Source: Roseibium aggregatum IAM 12614 (lineage in GTDB: Bacteria > Pseudomonadota > Alphaproteobacteria > Rhizobiales > Stappiaceae). From it: 64,000 nt of DNA. Both the position numbers and the translations under genes were made by a program. This document shows positions 47,081-53,727 of this stretch, piece after piece. The stretch's first letter is position 1; each line of letters starts with the position of its first letter. The notes beneath the pieces are model-generated. The model worked only from the letters and a program-made list of their open reading frames with translations, was not told the DNA's origin and made no database searches. The stretch spans positions 95,262 to 159,261 of the forward strand of contig NZ_AAUW01000019.1 of NCBI RefSeq assembly GCF_000168975.1, written 5' to 3'.

Positions 47081-47793
47081 GGACCGAAATGCCCGTACGC
47101 CTCTATCTCAACAATGTCGGCAAGTCCTTCACCATGCACCTGCAAGGCGGGACCGTCATTCCCGTGGTCGAGAAGGTCGAATTTTCGGTCAATGCCGGCG
47201 AATGCGTCGTCCTGGGCGGCCCCTCGGGAGCCGGCAAAAGCTCGATCCTCAAGATGATCTACGGCAACTACCGCTGTGACGAGGGTCAGATCCTGGTGAC
47301 GGCCGGCGACGAGATCGTCAACATTGCCAGCGCTGAACCGCGCAAGGTTCTGCGTCTTCGCGAAGACACCATCGGCTACGTCAGCCAGTTCCTGCGCACC
47401 ATCCCGCGCGTGTCGGCGGAAGACGTGGTCGCCGAACCACTGATCGCCCAGGGCACCAGCGAGGAAGAAGGTGTCGACAAGGCCCGCTCCCTGCTGTCGC
47501 GGCTGAATGTGCCCGAGCGCCTGTGGACCCTGCCGCCGGCCACCTTCTCCGGCGGCGAGCAGCAGCGCGTCAACATCGCCAGGGGGTTCATCGCCCATTA
47601 TCCGATCCTGCTGCTGGACGAGCCGACCGCCTCGCTCGACGCTGCCAACCGGGCCGTGGTTGTCCGTCTGGTGGAAGAGAAGAAAGCCCAGGGCGTTGCC
47701 ATGGTTGGCATCCTGCACGATCAGGATGTGCGGGAGCAGATCGCCGACCGCATCATCGACGTGACGGGATTCAGCGCGGAAGCGGCTGCCTGA
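47077..47793 (+). CDS. phnL: C-P lyase-associated ATP-binding protein PhnL
   Basis: 238 aa. ATG 47077 overlaps the phnK stop; ATG 47089 is an alternative. Walker A GPSGAGKSS, signature FSGGEQQRVNIARGF and Walker B ILLLDEPTASLD. Last gene of the PhnF-linked unit; a terminator-like hairpin follows. Confidence 0.95.
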   Translation: MRTEMPVRLYLNNVGKSFTMHLQGGTVIPVVEKVEFSVNAGECVVLGGPSGAGKSSILKMIYGNYRCDEGQILVTAGDEIVNIASAEPRKVLRLREDTIGYVSQFLRTIPRVSAEDVVAEPLIAQGTSEEEGVDKARSLLSRLNVPERLWTLPPATFSGGEQQRVNIARGFIAHYPILLLDEPTASLDAANRAVVVRLVEEKKAQGVAMVGILHDQDVREQIADRIIDVTGFSAEAAA

Positions 47794-47817
47794 GGCGCAA
47801 GATGAGGAAAGGCTTGC

Positions 47818-47857
47818 AGACGGGCGGAAACTGTCACAGAAAAGTCACCGCCCGTCT
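47818..47857 (+). terminator. Terminator-like hairpin after phnL, enclosing a Pho-box-like sequence
   Basis: AGACGGGCGG (47818-47827) pairs perfectly with CCGCCCGTCT (47848-47857), leaving a 20-base loop, followed by TTAGG. The large loop and short T tract make full termination uncertain. The loop contains the Pho-box-like sequence at 47831-47848. Confidence 0.5.
47831..47848 (+). promoter_or_regulatory. Pho box candidate upstream of DUF1045-phnM-phnN
   Basis: CTGTCAC-AGAA-AAGTCAC fits the 7-4-7 PhoB pattern (consensus CTGTCAT-N4-CTGTCAC) with few mismatches. It lies about 95 bases before the DUF1045 start. The inference is that this downstream phn unit has its own phosphate-controlled promoter. 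Confidence 0.65.
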
Positions 47858-47940
47858 TTAGGTCACTCCTTCAGAAAGTTGAAGGACGTGGCCCTGCCAC
47901 TTCCCGGCCGAACCACATTTCAAAAATTGCGATTCCCCTC

Positions 47941-48690
47941 ATGCGCTATGCTCTCTATTTCGCAGCCGATGCCGACGACCGCCTGATGCAGCTCGGGAAC
48001 ACCTGGCTCGGGCGTGATCCCTATACCGGCGCGGCTCTGCCCCAGCCGGAGCTGTCCGGCATGACGCCGGCACGCTTTCAGGAGCTGACGACCGATCCCC
48101 GCCGCTATGGATTTCACGGGACCTTGAAAGCCCCGTTTTCCCTCGCGGTCGATCAGACCGAGGCAGGTCTGCTGGAGGCCTGCGCAACCTTTGCCGCAGA
48201 AATCGCCCCTTACGAGATAGATGCGCTCGGCGTGAACAGGCTCGGCCGTTTTCTGGCACTGACCCCTGAGGCAGAAGAGCCGGCCCTACGCGCCTTTGCC
48301 AGCCTGTGCGTGCGCCGGTTCGAGCCGTTCCGCGCGCCGCTTTCCGACGCGGACCTGGAGCGCCGTCGCAAGAGCGGACTGTCGGAAATTCACGACACCT
48401 ATCTCGTCAGATGGGGCTATCCCTATATCTTCGACGAATTCCGTTTTCATCTGACGCTGTCCAACAAGCTGGAAGACGACACCGACATGGAACGGCTGAC
48501 GAATGCCGCCCGAGACCATTTCTCGGATGTCACCGGCAGGAAGCGGCTGTGCCGCCACGTTGCGCTTTACACCGAAGCCGAGCGCGGTGCGCCGTTTGAG
48601 GTTCACACGGTTTTTGAGCTGACCGGCAACACCGCCCCCGCTGACGCGCTCAGCCAGAGCGGGCATCTGTCCCAAGAGGAAACTGCATGA
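47941..48690 (+). CDS. DUF1045 phosphonate-metabolism protein (2H phosphoesterase fold)
   Basis: 249 aa. Two H-x-T motifs, H59-G-T61 (YGFHGTLKAPF) and H170-L-T172 (FRFHLTLSNK), are those of 2H phosphoesterases. This protein is commonly encoded between C-P lyase core genes and phnM in Rhizobiales. It may act on the cyclic ribosyl phosphate product made by PhnJ, in place of PhnP; that is inference. It starts a unit preceded by a Pho box and overlaps phnM by 4 bases. Confidence 0.9.
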   Translation: MRYALYFAADADDRLMQLGNTWLGRDPYTGAALPQPELSGMTPARFQELTTDPRRYGFHGTLKAPFSLAVDQTEAGLLEACATFAAEIAPYEIDALGVNRLGRFLALTPEAEEPALRAFASLCVRRFEPFRAPLSDADLERRRKSGLSEIHDTYLVRWGYPYIFDEFRFHLTLSNKLEDDTDMERLTNAARDHFSDVTGRKRLCRHVALYTEAERGAPFEVHTVFELTGNTAPADALSQSGHLSQEETA

Positions 48691-49832
48691 GCAAGCATCC
48701 CAAAGTCTTCAAGAATGCCCGTCTGGTTCTCGCAGGCGAAGTATTCGACGGCTCCCTGACGGTCGATGATGCCGGTCTGATTTCCGGCCTCGGCTCGCCG
48801 ACCGATGTTGACGGTCACGACTGCGAAGGCGATTACCTGCTGCCCGGCCTGATCGAACTGCACACCGACCACCTGGAAACCCACTACGCTCCACGCCCGA
48901 AAGTGCGCTGGAACCCGGTTTCCGCCGTTCAGGCACACGATGCCCAGATCGCCTGTTCGGGTATCACCACGGTTTTCGATGCCCTACGCGTCGGCATGGA
49001 TGAAGACGCGGACCTCGGCTATTCGGACATGCGCGCGCTGGCAGACGCCATTGAAACCGGCCAGCGGGAAAACCGCTTGCGCGCCGATCATTTCATCCAC
49101 CTGCGCTGCGAAGTGTCCGCACCCGACGTGCTCAGCGCCTTCAAGGTGTTCGAGGATGACGACAGCATCCGCCTGATCTCGCTGATGGACCACACCCCCG
49201 GTCAGCGCCAGTTCGTGTCGATGGACGCCTACAAGATCTACTATCAGGGCAAGAAGGGCTTCACCGACGCCCAGATGGACGATTTCATCCGCAAGCGCCA
49301 GGCGCGCGCCAGCAGTCTGGCCCCTGATAACCGCAAGCATCTGTCGGCCATTGCCCAGTCGCGCGGTATCGCCATCGCCAGCCACGATGATGCCACCACC
49401 GCCCATGTGGACGAGGCAATTTCGCTGCAAACGAAAATCGCCGAGTTTCCGACCACTCTGGAAGCCGCCAAGGCATCTCACGAGGCCGGCATGGCCGTTC
49501 TGATGGGCGCGCCGAACGTCGTTCGCGGCGGGTCCCATTCGGGCAACATCTCGGCGAAGGAACTTGCCGAGGCAGGCGTTCTGGATGTGCTGTCCTCCGA
49601 CTATGTGCCGATTTCGCTGCTGCAGGCCGCCTTCCAACTGGCTGATGAGGTCGAAGCGATTTCCCTGCCGCAGTCTGTCGCCATGGTCACGTCAACGCCT
49701 GCAAAGGCAATCGGCCTGGAAGACCGGGGCGTTCTGGACCCAGGCCTCAGGGCCGATCTCATTCAGGTGAAGATGGTGGGCGACATTCCGGTCGTGCGCG
49801 GTGTCTGGCGCGAGGGCAAACGGGTTGCCTGA
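48687..49832 (+). CDS. phnM: Ribosyl triphosphonate diphosphatase PhnM
   Basis: 381 aa amidohydrolase-fold protein. Metal motif HTDHLETHY, ALRVGMDED, a later SHDDATTAHVDEA and the terminal SSDYVP aspartate segment. Known role: removes diphosphate from ribose phosphonate triphosphate before PhnJ acts. Start overlaps DUF1045 by 4 bases. Confidence 0.95.
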   Translation: MSKHPKVFKNARLVLAGEVFDGSLTVDDAGLISGLGSPTDVDGHDCEGDYLLPGLIELHTDHLETHYAPRPKVRWNPVSAVQAHDAQIACSGITTVFDALRVGMDEDADLGYSDMRALADAIETGQRENRLRADHFIHLRCEVSAPDVLSAFKVFEDDDSIRLISLMDHTPGQRQFVSMDAYKIYYQGKKGFTDAQMDDFIRKRQARASSLAPDNRKHLSAIAQSRGIAIASHDDATTAHVDEAISLQTKIAEFPTTLEAAKASHEAGMAVLMGAPNVVRGGSHSGNISAKELAEAGVLDVLSSDYVPISLLQAAFQLADEVEAISLPQSVAMVTSTPAKAIGLEDRGVLDPGLRADLIQVKMVGDIPVVRGVWREGKRVA

Positions 49833-49845
49833 GGCTGGCTCCGTC

Positions 49846-50403
49846 ATGACTGATAAGCTCGGCCCCGGCCGCATGGTGCTTGTGGTCGGCCCGAGCGGGG
49901 CCGGCAAGGACACATTGATGGCCGCGCTCAAAACCCGTTTGGCGGGCCGGACGGACGTCAGCTTCGCCCGGCGTGCAATCACCCGTGCGGCAGATGTCGA
50001 GGCCGAGGATCACGACACGCTCTCGCGCGCCGAATTCGACCAGCTGAGAGCCACCGGAAAAGTTGCCCTGTGCTGGGAAGCCCACGGGCTCGGCTACGTC
50101 ATTCCGCAAAGCTACGACCAGGCAATCGAAGCCGGCGAAACCGTGATTGCCAATGGCTCGCGCAAGGTGCTGAAGCAGGCAGAAGACAAGTACCGCAACA
50201 CCAGCGTTCTGCTGATCACCGCCCCGGTCGAAATCCTGGCCGAACGCCTCGCCGCGCGAGGCCGCGAAAGCAGGCAGGAAATAGAAGACCGGCTGCGCCG
50301 CGCCGACCTGGAACCGGAAAACGTCGCCAATCTGATCCGCATTGAAAACACCGGCACGGTGGACGATGCGGTCGACAGGATGATCGCCGCACTCGGCCTT
50401 TGA
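49846..50403 (+). CDS. phnN: Ribose 1,5-bisphosphokinase PhnN
   Basis: 185 aa. ATG 49846 lies 13 bases after the phnM stop; the frame upstream overlaps phnM and is not used. P-loop GPSGAGKDT and a guanylate-kinase-like fold (RAITRAAD; LCWEAHGLGYVIP). Known role: forms PRPP from ribose 1,5-bisphosphate, completing carbon salvage. Confidence 0.95.
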   Translation: MTDKLGPGRMVLVVGPSGAGKDTLMAALKTRLAGRTDVSFARRAITRAADVEAEDHDTLSRAEFDQLRATGKVALCWEAHGLGYVIPQSYDQAIEAGETVIANGSRKVLKQAEDKYRNTSVLLITAPVEILAERLAARGRESRQEIEDRLRRADLEPENVANLIRIENTGTVDDAVDRMIAALGL

Positions 50404-50415
50404 CCCTACCCGTGT

Positions 50416-50766
50416 CTATTCCGCGAAGGCGCTCTGCACGGCCTGGCTGAAGACCAGGGCCCGGGCGTCGAGTGTCTCCTGATGGTCACCATCAAACGCG
50501 TGAACCATGGCGCGGAACTGTTTTGCTTCTTCGCCCAGCTCGGGCTCCCCGGCTGGCCGGCGGAGATGGATCAGGGCCCGTTCGTGCCTGACCACCAGGT
50601 CTGCCAGATGGAGGGCGGAGCCGATCATGTAAGCCCGGTACTGCAGGCGTTTGACATGATCGATCCTGTGAACGTCCGGTTCCTGCAAAAGCTGCCAGAA
50701 GCCGATGACATTCGTGCAGGCGGTGCGCATCAGGCGACCGCATTTCTCTTCGTCTGACCGGGACAT
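50416..50766 (-). CDS. Hypothetical protein (116 aa)
   Basis: Start placed at ATG 50766 (MSRSDEEKCGRLMRTACTNVIGFW); the codons farther upstream are low-complexity and unlikely to be translated. All-helical, with a conserved-looking RIDHVKRLQYRAYMIGSALHLADLVVRHERALIHL segment. Resembles small regulatory or four-helix proteins but no family is named. Convergent with phnN. Confidence 0.6.
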   Translation of the reverse strand: MSRSDEEKCGRLMRTACTNVIGFWQLLQEPDVHRIDHVKRLQYRAYMIGSALHLADLVVRHERALIHLRRPAGEPELGEEAKQFRAMVHAFDGDHQETLDARALVFSQAVQSAFAE

Positions 50767-50986
50767 GCTTGCCTCGCAAGATTCGCCACGACCTCTCAAG
50801 CGTAGCGCTACACCCGGAAACTGCAATGAACCAGAAGAGTCATAGGGCCTCGCCACACGCCCAGATTCATTGATTTTGAAATTAGCGATCAGAAACAGAT
50901 GCTTGCACGGTGGAAGACGCAGGGGAAAACGCCACGTCCAGACCGGAAAATGCAACCATAGGATAGAACTTTCGTTCACATCAGGC

Positions 50987-51526
50987 TCAGCGGACGCCTG
51001 CGGAGATCGCCTGATTGATATTCAGCCCTGCATTCACGGCGAGATAGATCGGAAAGGGCGTACGCTGCGACAGATCGATATCCCGCCTCAGCCACTCCCG
51101 CTCCTCCAGAACACCAAGTGACTTCGACAGGGCCCGGTCCGTAACAGGTCCGAGACCGGACTTGATGGATGAAAACCGGCTCGGCGTCCCCGTTACTGCC
51201 AGGATCGGGACGGTCCAGCTTCGTCTCAACACGGCAAAGGCCTCCTCGTCCGGAACGATCTCCTCGATTCGGCTCGCCATGGCTGCAACAGCCTTTCCTT
51301 TGTCCGTCAGCCGAAACTCCGGCCGCAAGGGATGGCCGTGGCCAGGGTTTCGCTCCAGCAGCCCAAGGTGGAACAGGTGATCAAGGCTTGCCGCAAACGA
51401 ACTGCGGCTAGCCCCCGTTGACCCAATCAACGGAGCTTGCCGCCCGGGAATACCTGCATGCAGCTGTGCCAGAATTTTCAGGGACCAGGCTTTGGACGTG
51501 AGGTTGACAAGAAGCTGCATATCCAT
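50987..51526 (-). CDS. Winged-helix transcriptional regulator, two HxlR-like units
   Basis: 179 aa. Two repeats are visible: residues about 5-85 (LLVNLTSKAWSLKILAQLHAG...LDHLFHLGLLERN...FRLTDKGKAV) and about 98-165 (VLRRSWTVPILAVTG...LSKSLGVLEEREWLRRD). Each resembles the HxlR/MarR winged helix. Divergent from the VOC gene at 51567 with 40 bases between starts; the likely target is that gene. The ligand is unknown. Confidence 0.85.
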   Translation of the reverse strand: MDMQLLVNLTSKAWSLKILAQLHAGIPGRQAPLIGSTGASRSSFAASLDHLFHLGLLERNPGHGHPLRPEFRLTDKGKAVAAMASRIEEIVPDEEAFAVLRRSWTVPILAVTGTPSRFSSIKSGLGPVTDRALSKSLGVLEEREWLRRDIDLSQRTPFPIYLAVNAGLNINQAISAGVR

Positions 51527-51566
51527 GTTTTATAGCTACTATACTTTTGCTACATAAGGAAGTCTC

Positions 51567-51938
51567 ATGCCTGTCGTTTCACTGGATAACACGATCACCC
51601 TCGCCCTCTCTGTTCGCGACAGGCATGCAAGTGCCGACTGGTATGCGGCAAACCTCGGTTTCGAGCTGCTCTATCACGTGGACGACGCTGGCTGGAGCGA
51701 GTTGAAGACCCTGACCGAAGGCGTGACGCTGGGGCTGGGCGAACAGTCCGAACCTGCTCCGGGAAACACGGTTCCCGTGTTCGGTGTGGCCGATATCGCG
51801 GTTGCCCGCAGCGCCCTGGAAAAAGCGGGGGTCAGATTCGACGGGCCGACAGAAACCATCGAAGGCATGGTCAGCACCGCAACCTTCTACGACCCGGACG
51901 GCAACGCTCTCATGCTGGCCCAGAACCTGTCCAGATAA
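51567..51938 (+). CDS. VOC (glyoxalase/bleomycin-resistance) superfamily protein
   Basis: 123 aa. The beta-alpha-beta pair typical of VOC proteins (LSVRDRHASADWYAANLGFELLYHV ... STATFYDPDGNALMLAQN). The final E of metal-binding forms is not obvious, so it may bind an aromatic compound without a metal. Divergent from the tandem winged-helix regulator; a detoxification role is likely. Confidence 0.85.
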   Translation: MPVVSLDNTITLALSVRDRHASADWYAANLGFELLYHVDDAGWSELKTLTEGVTLGLGEQSEPAPGNTVPVFGVADIAVARSALEKAGVRFDGPTETIEGMVSTATFYDPDGNALMLAQNLSR

Positions 51939-52211
51939 GCGGAACTGACAGGACAGAAACGTCCCGGAAGGGCGTTGTGCGCCGATTGTGGCGCACAACA
52001 ACAATCTCATCCGCACCAAGAACACCGGCTCGGCGGACGCGACAGGCCGGCGCCATTCGGCAAGTAACCGGCCACAGGCGTGTGTCAGATGCCCCCGAAG
52101 AAAATCGGAACAGATTACGCAGAGGAACAGAAGGTACAAAATCTTTGCATTGGCAGAATAGTCGAATACTCTCTTAGTCTTGATCTCGCTCTGAAAATCG
52201 AGTTCTAGGGC

Positions 52212-52580
52212 ATGCCTGCGACATTATTTGAAAAGTACGGCGGCTTCGGCTCGGAGAGCCGCATCGTAATGACTTTTTACGATAAGGTTCTCGATTCTGA
52301 GGAGATCGGCGACTTTTTCGATGACGTCGAAATGACTCGCCTGATCGATCATCAGACCAAATTCATCTCCTACCTGTTGGGCGGGCCGGCTTCCTATTCG
52401 GAAGAGCGGCTGAGACGCACCCATGCCCCCTTCGATCTGACAAACGAGGATTTTGACGAAATTGCGCGTCTTCTGCACGAGACTTTGGCGGAACACAAAT
52501 TCGATCGGGGCGACATCAAGTCCGTGATGCGGGAAATCGAAGCCCGCCGCTCCACCATCCTTTCGACCGGTGCTCCATGA
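52212..52580 (+). CDS. Group 1 truncated haemoglobin
   Basis: 122 aa. B10 Tyr23 (MTFYDKVL), E7 Leu44, E11 Gln48 (RLIDHQTKF), GGP hinge and proximal F8 His71 (RTHAPFDLT) match the trHb-I pattern, so a haem protein binding O2/NO is predicted. The ATG of a nucleotidyl cyclase gene overlaps its stop by 4 bases, coupling their synthesis. It may be an NO dioxygenase or the gas sensor for the cyclase. Confidence 0.92.
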   Translation: MPATLFEKYGGFGSESRIVMTFYDKVLDSEEIGDFFDDVEMTRLIDHQTKFISYLLGGPASYSEERLRRTHAPFDLTNEDFDEIARLLHETLAEHKFDRGDIKSVMREIEARRSTILSTGAP

Positions 52581-53617
52581 ACATCACCGCCATCAACCAG
52601 CAGCTCTTGCGCGCGATTGGCGTTGGCATCGCCGTTGTCGGCAGCAAGAACCTGCAGGTCCTGTTCCAGAACGGCCCGTTTTCTGATTGGTTTGGAAAAC
52701 CGGACGCCGCTGCGACGCTGACCGATCTGCTGCCGGATATCGATATCGAACAGCTCCGGGCGGAAATTGAAGACCAGGGTCGCTTTACCGGCGAAGTCTC
52801 CGTCAAGATGAAGCGCCGGACGCTGGTCATCGCCCTGACGGTTTCACCCGCCGAGGAGCAGGATTTCCTCGTCGTGGAGTGCCAGAACATCACGCGGATC
52901 CGCGAACTGGAGTCGATGATCGACAGTTATTCATCCATGGTCGAGCGGAATACGCGGGAACTGGAGCGGGTTGAGCGCCTGTTGCTCAATCTGATGCCGC
53001 GCACGGTCTACGAGGAGTTCAAGACCTTCGGCGTCGTCACGCCACAACTTTATGAAAGCGTTTCTGTGGTCATGCTCGACTTCGTGGGTTTCACGAAATT
53101 CTCGGCAGAGCACGACCCGACGGTAACGCTTGGAGAGTTGAACGACATCTTCACCGCTTTCGACCTGATCACCGAGCAATTTGGCTGTGAGCGCATCAAG
53201 ACCATCGGCGATGCCTATCTTGCCGTTTCAGGCATGCCCGAACCGTCGCCGGATCACATGCGCGCGGTTGCCAATTGCCCCGTCCGCTTCATTCGGTACC
53301 TGGAACGCCGCAACCAGAGCCATCAACACAAGTGGCTGGCGCGCGTCGGACTGGGCACGGGACCGGCGGTCGGTTCGGTCGTCGGTATCCAGAAATATGT
53401 CTATGACGTCTTCGGTTCGGCGGTGAATCTCGCCGCACGATTGCAGGAGTTCGCCAATCCGACGTGCGTCGTGGCACCTGATGCCATGAAGGAGTTCCTG
53501 GTGGACGAATTTCACCTGGAGGACCTCGGCAAACGCGAGATCCGCAGTTTCGGAGAAATGCGGCTGATGCGGGTCAACCCCGGTGTCGAACTGGCGCATC
53601 GGGCAAGGCAGTTCTGA
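52577..53617 (+). CDS. PAS-linked class III adenylyl cyclase
   Basis: 346 aa. An N-terminal PAS-like part (about 8-105), a short coiled coil (about 108-140, ESMIDSYSSMVERNTRELERVERL) and a class III cyclase domain from about 155. Metal ligands D168 (MLDFVGFT) and D212 (TIGDAY), substrate residues K208 and D277 (VYDVFG) that favour ATP over GTP, and transition-state N284 and R288 (NLAARLQ). No membrane segment. Overlaps the truncated globin gene by 4 bases, suggesting gas- or redox-responsive cAMP synthesis. Confidence 0.92.
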   Translation: MNITAINQQLLRAIGVGIAVVGSKNLQVLFQNGPFSDWFGKPDAAATLTDLLPDIDIEQLRAEIEDQGRFTGEVSVKMKRRTLVIALTVSPAEEQDFLVVECQNITRIRELESMIDSYSSMVERNTRELERVERLLLNLMPRTVYEEFKTFGVVTPQLYESVSVVMLDFVGFTKFSAEHDPTVTLGELNDIFTAFDLITEQFGCERIKTIGDAYLAVSGMPEPSPDHMRAVANCPVRFIRYLERRNQSHQHKWLARVGLGTGPAVGSVVGIQKYVYDVFGSAVNLAARLQEFANPTCVVAPDAMKEFLVDEFHLEDLGKREIRSFGEMRLMRVNPGVELAHRARQF

Positions 53618-53727
53618 ACGCATAGGCCCGCTGCCGTGGCACTTTCGGTCCCGGAACACACCGTTTGAAGCCGACGCCAGATGACGCGGTGCTGCGCCGA
53701 GGCGCGGCACCTTCGCCGGTTACACCG

